Shown here: positions 41,955-49,650 of the stretch, one piece after another | Layout of the letters: the number at the start of each line of letters is the position of its first letter | Numbering within the stretch: the first letter of the stretch is position 1 | From: Microtetraspora malaysiensis | GTDB taxonomy: Bacteria > Actinomycetota > Actinomycetes > Streptosporangiales > Streptosporangiaceae | Reading direction: 5' to 3' | Length of the DNA: 64,000 bases | Assembly: GCF_001528665.1 (NCBI RefSeq) | Contig: NZ_BBYJ01000016.1 | Coordinates: forward strand, 149,906 to 213,905 | Translations under genes and position numbers: made by a program | The notes under the pieces: model-generated | Told to the model about the DNA's origin: nothing | The model's database searches: none | What the model saw: only the letters and a program-made list of their open reading frames with translations

Positions 41955-43001
41955 TCACCGCGTGCGCACCGGACCGGCGTCGCCGGAGCGGCGGCGGAAG
42001 AGCGCCCAGCCGCCGAGCGCGAGACCGCCCCACGGGATTTCGATCGTGTACGTCCAGAAGCCGAACAGAATGGCCGCCGCGGTCGCGCCCGCCTCCGGAG
42101 CGCCGAACGCCACCAGGGCGAGCGCCGTGCCGGCCTCCATGAAACCGGCCCCGCTCGGCGTGGCCAGGGCGCTGGTCAGCACGCGGGAGAGCGCGAAGAC
42201 GGCGATCGACTCGGCCAGGCCCGGATAGGAGCCGGTGGCCCGGAGGCAGAGCACGAGGATCAGCCACTGGAGGACGAGGAACGCGACCATGCCGAGGGAG
42301 AGCCTCGCCCAGCGGCTGTGCACCACGTCGGTCGTGTCCTTGCGCAGCCGGGTGAGGGCGTCCGAGACCCAGTTCTCGGCCGGGCGGATCCGCCGCGGCG
42401 CGAGCCGGGCGACGGCGTCGAGGGAGCGGCCGAGCACCCGGGCGGCACTCTCCCAGTAGAGCGCCGACGCGACCACGGCGACCAGGACGAGGATCGAGAT
42501 CGCGCCCGCCCACCCGGCGTCGGCCACCGCCGGGCTCAGCGCACGCCCCGACATCAGCAGCGCGAGGATGCCGGCCGCAGGCAGAATGAACCGGAACAAA
42601 GTGTTCCAGATGCCGCTGACCAGGGTCAGCACCACGACCGAGCGGGTGGTGAACCCCCACCCGCGGGTCATGCCGAAGGTCACCGCCACCCCCGCCGCGC
42701 CCCCGAACGGCAGCAGGTTGCTGACCGCGCTGCCCGCGGCGTTCAGCGTGAGCGCCTGGGCGTGGGTCAGGCCGGGCAGCGATCCGGTCAGCACGAACGT
42801 GTACGCCAGCAGGCTGGCCAGCCAGACCCCCGTCATCAGGGCGATCATCTGCCAGCTCATCGAGGCGAACAGGCCGCCGATCTGCGACCAGGAGATATCC
42901 GCCCCGGTCATCGTCCCGACGATCTGCGGGAGGAAGACGATCAGCGCGGCCGCGAGGCCGAGCGAGGTGATCGACAACACGACCCGCAACCACTTGCTCA
43001 T
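41955..43001 (-). CDS. Flippase-like membrane protein (LPG synthase TM family)
   Basis: A 348-aa polytopic protein of the lysylphosphatidylglycerol synthase transmembrane/YbhN family, with about eight helices. Family motifs include LNAAGSAVSNLLPFGGAAGVAVTF and LATPSGAGFMEAGTALALVAFG. The soluble synthetase domain of MprF is absent. Such stand-alone proteins are thought to flip or transport lipids. It lies 102 bases downstream of the PIG-L deacetylase gene on the same strand, and near a divergent GT4 gene, suggesting a lipid-linked sugar role. Confidence 0.8.
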   Translation of the reverse strand: MSKWLRVVLSITSLGLAAALIVFLPQIVGTMTGADISWSQIGGLFASMSWQMIALMTGVWLASLLAYTFVLTGSLPGLTHAQALTLNAAGSAVSNLLPFGGAAGVAVTFGMTRGWGFTTRSVVVLTLVSGIWNTLFRFILPAAGILALLMSGRALSPAVADAGWAGAISILVLVAVVASALYWESAARVLGRSLDAVARLAPRRIRPAENWVSDALTRLRKDTTDVVHSRWARLSLGMVAFLVLQWLILVLCLRATGSYPGLAESIAVFALSRVLTSALATPSGAGFMEAGTALALVAFGAPEAGATAAAILFGFWTYTIEIPWGGLALGGWALFRRRSGDAGPVRTR

Positions 43002-43103
43002 GCTTCCCGCTCCCCATCACGCCGGCGACCCGTACCAGTCTGGCGGCAACGCCAGGGGGTGGCTCTCCTTCTTTGGGAGGAGCGAACCCCTAAGGGAGGC
43101 GGA

Positions 43104-43898
43104 TCACTGGAAGGGGTGGTGCAGCCGGGTGCCCGGCGGGAGATCGCGCCGGACGTACCACTCCGTGCCGAAGATCAGCCGGTACGCCCAGAAGGGGATC
43201 TTCAGCATCGCGCCCAGCGTGCGGTCGCCGTCGCCGCCGGTCGTCTGGCTGGCGTGGGCGGCCATCGAGGCCCGTTTCGCCCGCGCGAACTTGCGGACGT
43301 TCACCCGGTGGGTGATCACGTGGCTCGGCGAGTAGGCACGCTCGAAGCTCCGGACGTCGATCTTGGGGTAGAGGCGGGCCGCGAGCCGCACCCCCTTCAG
43401 CAGCGGGTCCCGGTTCACCGTCGCCTCCAGCACGATGGGGGTCCCGGCGATCTCGGCCGCCCGGCTGCCCACCCGGTACACCTGGACGTGGTCGGGGTGG
43501 CCGTACCCGCCGGCCGGGTCGTAGATCGTCAGCAGGTCGGCGGTCTCCTCCTTGAGGATCACGGCCAGCCGCTGCGCGGCCTCCTCGCTGTCGGCGTCGA
43601 TGAAGGCGTTGTCCGGGCGGTCCTCGGCCACGCCGCCGTCGATGGCCAGCCCGGAGTCGCCGTACCCGAGCAGGACGACCCGGGCGCAGCCGAGCGTCTC
43701 CGCCGACCGGTTCAGCTCCTTCATACGGGCCTGGCCCAGCTCGTCTCCGTGGGGGAGGTCGGCGAGGCCCCGCTCCCCGGCGGTCGCCACCACCAGCACC
43801 ACGCGGTGGCCTTCGGCGGCCAGCATCGCCATCGTCCCGGCAGTCAGCAGCGCCTCGTCGTCAGGATGAGCGTGAAAGAAGACCGCGGTTCTCGACAC
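43104..43898 (-). CDS. PIG-L/LmbE-family N-acetyl deacetylase
   Basis: A 264-aa zinc-dependent deacetylase-fold protein. The metal site AHPDDEALLTAGTM near the N-terminus and GHPDHVQVYRVG in the second half provide the His/Asp/His ligands. Family members remove N-acetyl groups from GlcNAc linked to inositol (MshB, PIG-L) or act as amide hydrolases (Mca). It is divergent from a GT4 gene across 68 bases. The substrate is unknown; resemblance to MshB is at fold level only. Confidence 0.85.
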   Translation of the reverse strand: MSRTAVFFHAHPDDEALLTAGTMAMLAAEGHRVVLVVATAGERGLADLPHGDELGQARMKELNRSAETLGCARVVLLGYGDSGLAIDGGVAEDRPDNAFIDADSEEAAQRLAVILKEETADLLTIYDPAGGYGHPDHVQVYRVGSRAAEIAGTPIVLEATVNRDPLLKGVRLAARLYPKIDVRSFERAYSPSHVITHRVNVRKFARAKRASMAAHASQTTGGDGDRTLGAMLKIPFWAYRLIFGTEWYVRRDLPPGTRLHHPFQ

Positions 43899-43966
43899 AG
43901 CGCAATGATTCCATGCCGCCGGACCGACGGTTTGATGGCGGTCCCGGCCTCTGCCAGTCTGGTTTG

Positions 43967-45076
43967 GTGAGGATCCTGCACATCAGTGACTGTTACCTCC
44001 CACGTCTCGGCGGCATCGAGGTGCAGGTGGCCGACCTCGTCGGGAAGCAGCGAGAGGCGGGTCACACGGTCGAAGTGGCGACCGCCACACCGGGGGAGCC
44101 CCTTCCGGGCGTGCGCCGAGTCGTGGCCGGGCTCCCGTTCGACCTCCCTGTCCACCCCCGAGGCACCGCCCACCTGATCCGCCTGATGACCGGCTGGCGG
44201 CCCGACGTCGTGCACGTCCACGCGGGCGCCGTCTCGCCGTTCGCCTGGCAGGGGGTCGGCGCCGCCGTACGCGCCGGGATGCCGGTGGTGGTGACGGTGC
44301 ACAGCATGTGGGACCCGATCACCTCCGGCCTCTATCTGGGGCTGCAGGCCGCCTTCGAGTGGCGGCGCCGGGGCATCGCCGTGACGACGGTCAGCGAGGC
44401 GGCCGCCCAGCCGATCCGCGCGGTGGCGGGCTCCGGCGTCCCGGTGCACGTCGTCTCCAACGGGCTGGACGTCGCCGCGTGGCGTCCCGATCCGGGCCGT
44501 GCCGTACCGGAGGGCGAGCGGGGCGGCGCGCACGTGGTGGCGGTGGGACGGCTCGCGCCGCGCAAGCAGCCGGTGCGCCTGCTCAAGCTGCTCAAGGCGG
44601 CCCGGGCCAGTGTGCCCGAGACGATCCCGATGCGCGCCACGATCGTCGGAGAGGGGCCCGCCCGCGGCTCCATGGAGCGGTACCTGCGCGGGCAGGAGAT
44701 GGACTGGGTGGCGCTGCCCGGCCGGTTCACCCGTGACCAGATCAAGGAGCTGCTCGCCTCGGCCGACGTGTTCGTCGCCCCCGCGCCGCGCGAGTCGTTC
44801 GGGCTGGCTGCCCTGGAGGCCAGGGCGGCCGGGGTGCCGGTGGTCGCGCGCTCGCAGAGCGGGGTCGCCGACTTCGTCCGTCCGGGCAAGGAGGGCCTGC
44901 TCGGCCGCACCTTCGACGAGCTCGCCTCGTCGATCGCGCGCCTGGTGCGCGACGAGCCGCTGCGCGCCTCGATCGCCGCGCACAACCGCGAGGTGGAGCC
45001 GGTCGCGTGCTCGTGGCCGGCCGTACTGGACGGGTTCGAGCGCTGCTACGCGGAGGTTCGCGGCGCGCGGCCGTAG
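43967..45076 (+). CDS. Family 4 glycosyltransferase
   Basis: A 369-aa GT-B fold retaining glycosyltransferase. The N-terminus is RILHISDCYLPRLGGIEVQV; VVHVHAGAVSP and TVSEAAAQP follow. The donor half has VAVGRLAPRKQP and ESFGLAALEARAAGVPVVA, which contains the EX7E motif of GT4. GTG 43967 was chosen as the first start that yields the conserved N-terminus; the frame opens at 43913. Divergent from the deacetylase gene and 50 bases upstream of the large membrane enzyme gene. Sugar specificity is unknown. Confidence 0.85.
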   Translation: MRILHISDCYLPRLGGIEVQVADLVGKQREAGHTVEVATATPGEPLPGVRRVVAGLPFDLPVHPRGTAHLIRLMTGWRPDVVHVHAGAVSPFAWQGVGAAVRAGMPVVVTVHSMWDPITSGLYLGLQAAFEWRRRGIAVTTVSEAAAQPIRAVAGSGVPVHVVSNGLDVAAWRPDPGRAVPEGERGGAHVVAVGRLAPRKQPVRLLKLLKAARASVPETIPMRATIVGEGPARGSMERYLRGQEMDWVALPGRFTRDQIKELLASADVFVAPAPRESFGLAALEARAAGVPVVARSQSGVADFVRPGKEGLLGRTFDELASSIARLVRDEPLRASIAAHNREVEPVACSWPAVLDGFERCYAEVRGARP

Positions 45077-45126
45077 CCGCGCTGTCGGCGCGGACCAGGC
45101 CGGTCGCGGCGTTAGGCTCGGCGTTC

Positions 45127-47277
45127 ATGCGCGCGATCCCCACCCTCATCCGGATGCTCGTCCTGCTGCTCACGGGCGTGGTGCCGGCCGGTGCGCTGCT
45201 CGCCGGTCCGGCGGGCGCGGCGCACGCGCAGACGTCCCCGGCCGCGCGCGTGGCCCTGATCGGCGTCCCCGGCCTGCGGTGGAGTGATCTCGGCCCAGAG
45301 GAGACGCCGAACCTGTGGCGGCTGGCGGGTGAGAGCGCGATCGGCTCGCTGTCCGTACGCACGATGGGGCCGGTGACCTGCCCGGCCGCGGGCTGGCTGA
45401 CGATCTCGGCCGGCATCCGCACGACGGCGGGCGAACGGTGCCTCCCGGAGGCGCCGCGGGAGCAGGGGCAGGGGGCTCTCGTCACCCCGGACGCGTCCGG
45501 CGCGCACGCGGAGGGCGCCGGGCTGCTCGGGCAGGCGATTCACGACGCGGGCCTGTGTTCCGCCGCCGTCGGCCCGGGAGCGGCGCTGGCCCTGGCCGAC
45601 CGCGCGGGCCGGGTGGACGCGTACGCCGCGACCGTCGCGGAGCTGCCCGCCGCCGAGTGGGGGCGCTGCCCGTTCCTCGCGATCGACGTGGACGCCGCGG
45701 TCCGGCCGTACCTGGCCTCCGGGACGCTCACGGACGAGCGGGACGTGCCCGCCGCGACCCGGGCCCAGGCCGTACGCGACGCCGACCGGGAGGTGGGCGA
45801 GGCGCTGGCGCGGATCCCGGCGGACGCGACGGTGCTCGTCGCGGGACTCGCCGACCACGACCGGACCCCGCACCTCAGGGTCGCGATGATGCGGACGCCG
45901 GAGACGGCGCGGACCGGCGGCGCGGGCGGGCTCCGGCTCGGCTCCGACTCCACCCACCGCGACGACATGGTCATCCTGCCGGACGTCACCGCCACCCTGC
46001 TCGCGGCCCGCGGCCTGGCCACGCCCGGCCTGGTGATGGGCCTGCCCTGGACGGTGACCGCCGGCCACCCCGGACCCGTGGCGGACGCGGCGCGGGAACT
46101 CGCCGCCGCGGACGTCGCCGGGCAGACCGTCCGCGACATGACGGCGGCCTTCTTCACCGCCTTCGCCGTCGCCCAGGTGCTCTTCTACGGGGTGGCGTAC
46201 CTGATCCTGCGGCGCGGCGGCCCGCGCGGCCGGTCGGCGCTGCGCGCGGCCGCGCTCGCGCTGGCGGCGCTGCCGGTGTCCACGTACGTGGTCAACCTCT
46301 TCCCGTGGGTGGAGACCCCGTGGCCGGCGTTCACCATCGTGGCCGGCGCGCTGGCGATCGACGCGGTGGTCACGGCCGTTGCGCTCGCCGGACCGTGGCG
46401 GAGGACGGTCCTCGGCCCGGGCACCGTCGTGGCCGCGATCACCGGTGCGGTGCTCGTCGCCGACCTCGCGACCGGCACCACCCTCCAGCTCAACGGCGTC
46501 ATGGGGTACACCGGCGTCGTCGGCGCGCGCTACTACGGGATGGGGAACATCCCGAACGCGCTGTTCGCCGCGTCCGCCCTGCTGTGCGCGGCGGCCGTCG
46601 CCCAGGCCCTGGTCGCGCGGGGCCGCCGCCGCGCCGCGGTCGCCGCGGTGCTCGCGATCGGCCTGGCCTGTGTCGCCGTCGAGGCGTGGCCCGGGGTGGG
46701 GAGCAAGTTCGGCGGCACCATCGGCTTCGTCTCGGCGACCGCCGTCACCGCCGTCCTGGTCGCGGGACGGCGGCTGTCCGCCGCCCGCCTGGCGGTGATC
46801 TGCGCGGGCGGCGCGGCCGTCGCGCTGACCGTCGCCTTCCTCGACCACCTGCGCCCGGAGGCCGACCAGACCCATCTGGGCCGCTTCATCGGGCAGGTGG
46901 CGCACGGCCAGGCGGTCGAGCAGATCCAGCAGAAGCTCGAGGCGATGCTGCGGACGTTCGGCAACCCGAACCTGATGCCGATCCTGGTCGCGGCGCTCGC
47001 GTTCCTGGTCTTCGCGCTGCGCAACCCGGGGAAGGTCACCGCCGGGGCGCTGCCGCTGGCGTTCGCCCGGGCCCCGATGTTGCGGGCGGGGCTGGCCGGC
47101 GCCCTGGTCAGCGGGGTGGTCGGCACCCTCGCCAGCGACTCCGGCGTCGCGGTGCTGTCGATGACCCTCGCGCTCGCGGTGCCGCTCGCGCTCGCCGCCG
47201 GGGTGCGGGCTCTCGAACTCGGTCCGGCGCCCTCGGGGGAGGCGGCGCACTCCCCATCCTCCACCGACGCCCGGTGA
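45127..47277 (+). CDS. Large membrane protein with alkaline-phosphatase-like domain
   Basis: A 716-aa protein. A signal peptide (MLVLLLTGVVPAGALLAGPAGAAHA) is followed by an extracytoplasmic region of about 330 residues that reads like an alkaline-phosphatase/phosphodiesterase fold (VALIGVPGLRWSDL, PNLWRLAGES, DATVLVAGLADHD, HRDDMVILPDVTATLLAA). About nine to ten helices fill the C-terminal half, with a short loop motif VGARYYGMGNIPNA. The nucleophile and all metal ligands cannot be identified with confidence. Its role may be transfer or removal of a phospho-headgroup on a lipid or glycan; the adjacent GT4 gene supports this weakly. Confidence 0.65.
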   Translation: MRAIPTLIRMLVLLLTGVVPAGALLAGPAGAAHAQTSPAARVALIGVPGLRWSDLGPEETPNLWRLAGESAIGSLSVRTMGPVTCPAAGWLTISAGIRTTAGERCLPEAPREQGQGALVTPDASGAHAEGAGLLGQAIHDAGLCSAAVGPGAALALADRAGRVDAYAATVAELPAAEWGRCPFLAIDVDAAVRPYLASGTLTDERDVPAATRAQAVRDADREVGEALARIPADATVLVAGLADHDRTPHLRVAMMRTPETARTGGAGGLRLGSDSTHRDDMVILPDVTATLLAARGLATPGLVMGLPWTVTAGHPGPVADAARELAAADVAGQTVRDMTAAFFTAFAVAQVLFYGVAYLILRRGGPRGRSALRAAALALAALPVSTYVVNLFPWVETPWPAFTIVAGALAIDAVVTAVALAGPWRRTVLGPGTVVAAITGAVLVADLATGTTLQLNGVMGYTGVVGARYYGMGNIPNALFAASALLCAAAVAQALVARGRRRAAVAAVLAIGLACVAVEAWPGVGSKFGGTIGFVSATAVTAVLVAGRRLSAARLAVICAGGAAVALTVAFLDHLRPEADQTHLGRFIGQVAHGQAVEQIQQKLEAMLRTFGNPNLMPILVAALAFLVFALRNPGKVTAGALPLAFARAPMLRAGLAGALVSGVVGTLASDSGVAVLSMTLALAVPLALAAGVRALELGPAPSGEAAHSPSSTDAR

Positions 47278-47352
47278 GCGGTCGCCGGTACGTCGCCGGA
47301 GGGGTGGTCCGTTCGCCGTCGGGGGCGTTCCCGTACGTGATCGAAGTCTGAC

Positions 47353-47448
47353 TCAGAAGGGAAGGACGCGCCCGGAAGGGGTGCGCAGGTCGATGGGCTG
47401 GGGGCGCCTCGGCGGCCGAGGCCGCATGGTGATCTGGACTCTCTTCAT
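47353..47448 (-). CDS. Small basic Pro/Arg-rich peptide, 31 aa
   Basis: A 31-codon ORF with peptide MKRVQITMRPRP... ending SGRVLPF, rich in Arg and Pro and without Cys. The ATG at 47448 is preceded by AAAAGGAGG with six bases of spacing, one of the strongest ribosome sites in the window. A candidate promoter lies upstream. It lies 209 bases downstream of the CysRS-like gene on the same strand and is convergent with the large membrane protein gene. No family is recognised. It could be a RiPP precursor, a regulatory peptide or an uncharacterised small protein; conservation has not been tested. Confidence 0.5.
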   Translation of the reverse strand: MKRVQITMRPRPPRRPQPIDLRTPSGRVLPF

Positions 47449-47514
47449 TCCGGCCCTCCTTTTGGTTTCATGATTCCCAAGAACTCGTCAGGATCACCCA
47501 CTCCTGGTCACTAG

Positions 47515-47544
47515 TAGGTATCGCATTGGAGACGCGGATGTCAG
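47515..47544 (-). promoter_or_regulatory. Candidate promoter of the small ORF
   Basis: On the reverse strand CTGACA (47539-47544) and TACCTA (47515-47520) are 18 bases apart, about 65 bases before the small ORF start. This would let the ORF be transcribed independently of the CysRS-like gene. Confidence 0.35.
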
Positions 47545-47657
47545 GACCCCCGCGTCAAGGACGTGGAGCGGCGGCCCGGGCGGGGCGGGGCGGGGCCCCG
47601 GCGTGCGCGTCGCCCGCGGCCGGGAGGTCGGCACGGTGGCCCGAAAACGGCGGAAAA

Positions 47658-48995
47658 CTACGGGATAAGCGCGGATGTGCGGCGATTGTTGAGCGCGTTG
47701 TCGATCTTTCGCTGCATGATCATTGATCTTTCCCGGTCGCCTTCGGCGGCGGCGAGATTCCGCGCGATCCGGAGTACGGCTCTCGCGACGTCGTGAAGGC
47801 GCGTTTCCCTCGGCCGATCCTCCGCGAGCGGGTCGAGGCCGAGGACATTCAGCATCGCGCGCACCGAACCGCATTTCCGCGCGGCACTTTCATGATCGCC
47901 TGAATTGAGCGCCGCGTGGCCCTCGGCGACCGTCGCGTGCACGACCGACAACGCCCGGGGAAGGTTGAGGTCGGCGTCCATGGCGTCGCTGAACTGGGCG
48001 GGAAGATCGGCGGCGGGCTCCGCGCCGACCCGCAGCACGAACCTCTCCGTCCGGCGGTAGGCGGTCGCCGCCTCCTCGACCGCGCCGGTCGAGAATTCCA
48101 GCGGCGACCGGTAGTGGGCGGCGCAGAGGTAATAGCGCAACTCCATCGGGCGTACCCGGTCGAGCAGTGCGTCGACGGCGAGCGGATTGCGCGCGTGCTT
48201 CCTTATCTTCTCGCCCCGGTGGGTGACCGGGCCGTTGTGCACCCAGAATCGCGCGAACGAATCTCCGGCTGCCCGCGACTGGGCCAGCTCGTTCTCATGG
48301 TGCGGAAAAACAAGGTTCGCGCCGCCGCCATGGATGTCGAATTCGTGACCGAGATATTTCCGCGCCATTGCGGAGCATTCCAGATGCCATCCGGGTCGGC
48401 CGTCGCCCCAGGGGGTGTGCCAGACCGGCTCGCCCGGCTTCGCCCGCTTCCACAACGCGAAATCGCGCGGGTCGCGCTTTCCGCGTTCGTTCTCCTCTGT
48501 TATCCGAATGTTCTCCGGCTGTTGCCGGGAAAGTGCGCCGTAGTCGGGGTAGGAACCCACCTCGAAATAGACGTTCCCGTCCGACTCGTACGCGTGGCCC
48601 GCGGCGAGCAGCTGCTCCACGAGCTCGATCATCTCCGGGATGTGTCCGGTCGCCCGAGGCTCCACGCTGGGCGGAAGGCAGCCGAGCGTGGTGTAGGCAC
48701 GGTCGAACGACCGGTACGCGGGATCGGCGATCCGCCACCACTGGATCCCCTCGGAAAGCGACCTTCCGATTATCTTGTCCTCGATGTCGGTGACGTTCCG
48801 GCAGAAAAGGACGCGATATCCGCGGTGCCGCAGCCAGCGGTGCAGGACGTCAAAATTCACCTGCGATCTGACCTGGCCGATATGAGGCGGCACGACCACG
48901 GTGGGGCCGCAGAGATAAATCGATGCCATTCCCGGAATTCGCGAGGAGAAATCCCGCACCGCGCGGCGGCGTGTATCGTAAAGGCGAAGACCCAC
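47658..48995 (-). CDS. Divergent cysteinyl-tRNA synthetase paralogue
   Basis: A 445-aa class I synthetase resembling actinomycete CysRS throughout. The Zn-site residues are kept (Cys29 in YLCGPT, Cys207 in WHLECSAM, His232 in FPHHENE). ATP-site signatures have changed: HIGQ (38-41) for HIGH and KIRKH (263-267) for KMSKS. It is not the inositol ligase MshC, which lacks this degree of CysRS likeness. Codons use A/T endings far more than the neighbours, suggesting transfer. GTG 48995 lacks a ribosome site. It may be a weak synthetase, a cysteine transferase of a peptide pathway, or a resistance copy; these are inferences. Confidence 0.75.
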   Translation of the reverse strand: MGLRLYDTRRRAVRDFSSRIPGMASIYLCGPTVVVPPHIGQVRSQVNFDVLHRWLRHRGYRVLFCRNVTDIEDKIIGRSLSEGIQWWRIADPAYRSFDRAYTTLGCLPPSVEPRATGHIPEMIELVEQLLAAGHAYESDGNVYFEVGSYPDYGALSRQQPENIRITEENERGKRDPRDFALWKRAKPGEPVWHTPWGDGRPGWHLECSAMARKYLGHEFDIHGGGANLVFPHHENELAQSRAAGDSFARFWVHNGPVTHRGEKIRKHARNPLAVDALLDRVRPMELRYYLCAAHYRSPLEFSTGAVEEAATAYRRTERFVLRVGAEPAADLPAQFSDAMDADLNLPRALSVVHATVAEGHAALNSGDHESAARKCGSVRAMLNVLGLDPLAEDRPRETRLHDVARAVLRIARNLAAAEGDRERSMIMQRKIDNALNNRRTSALIP

Positions 48996-49119
48996 CTAGC
49001 CCAGGGTAAGCGACTTATCCGCTCGCTGTCGACAGCACGGCAAAGCCCGCGCTCCGCACATCCTGAAATGTGGATAGTGCGGGCGGCCGAAGGGGGGAAT
49101 AGCGGGTGACGCGGCCTCG

Positions 49120-49404
49120 CTATCGGCGGATCACGTGCAGCACGCTGGCGATGCGTTCGGCGGCGGTGACGACGTCGGAGGCGTGCCCGATGCGACCGGC
49201 CCACGACAGCCAGTACCACCACTCGCCGTCGTTGGTGTCCGAGGCGAGCACGTCCTCGGCCATGGTGGGCTCCATCGGGTTGATCACGCGCAGGCGCGGA
49301 TTGAGTCCGGCCGGCGCGGTCAGCCGTACCTGGAAGGAGTGTGCCTCAAGCTGGGCGGCCAGCCGCTGAAGGTGGTCCATCGCCTCGCTGCGATCTGCCT
49401 TCAT
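49120..49404 (-). CDS. Conserved-looking 94-aa protein of unknown function
   Basis: A 94-aa soluble protein with an N-terminal helix (EAMDHLQRLAAQLEAHSF), a middle beta-like region (VRLTAPAGLNPRLRVIN), an aromatic patch (GEWWYWLSWAGRIG) and a C-terminal helix (VTAAERIASVLHVI). It has no signal peptide or membrane segment. I do not recognise the family. It is divergent from the XRE-TPR regulator gene, across 246 bases that must contain both promoters, and lies downstream of nothing on its own strand. It may be a partner of that regulator. Confidence 0.6.
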   Translation of the reverse strand: MKADRSEAMDHLQRLAAQLEAHSFQVRLTAPAGLNPRLRVINPMEPTMAEDVLASDTNDGEWWYWLSWAGRIGHASDVVTAAERIASVLHVIRR

Positions 49405-49650
49405 GGGGGTCTCTCCGGAGAACGTGGGGACCTATCTCCGGAAAGAGTGACTGCCCGGGGAACAGGCGGCAATCCGTCCCAATCCGCGAAACCGCGCAAC
49501 AACCAGGGAACTCGCCGGATTTCCGTGGAACACCACCGGATCCCGGGCCACGAACCCATAACGGTACGGAGGGTTGTGTGCTGTCCCGTTAACCTGTGGG
49601 AAATATCCGTAACCAGGTGAGACCCCCCACACGCAGCGAAGGGCAGGACC

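Noticed and set aside
45112..47250. A 712-codon reverse frame opposite the large membrane protein
   Set aside because: It is Arg/Gly/Asp-rich with no hydrophobic segments or motifs; the forward frame has a signal peptide and helices.
47494..47874. A 126-codon Arg/Pro-rich reverse frame between the CysRS-like gene and the small ORF
   Set aside because: It mostly overlaps the 3' end of the CysRS-like gene in another frame and lacks a ribosome site.
47658..48995. Calling the CysRS-like protein MshC (mycothiol ligase)
   Set aside because: Its sequence blocks ([37 protein letters not shown]) are those of CysRS; MshC differs in these and normally keeps KMSKS.
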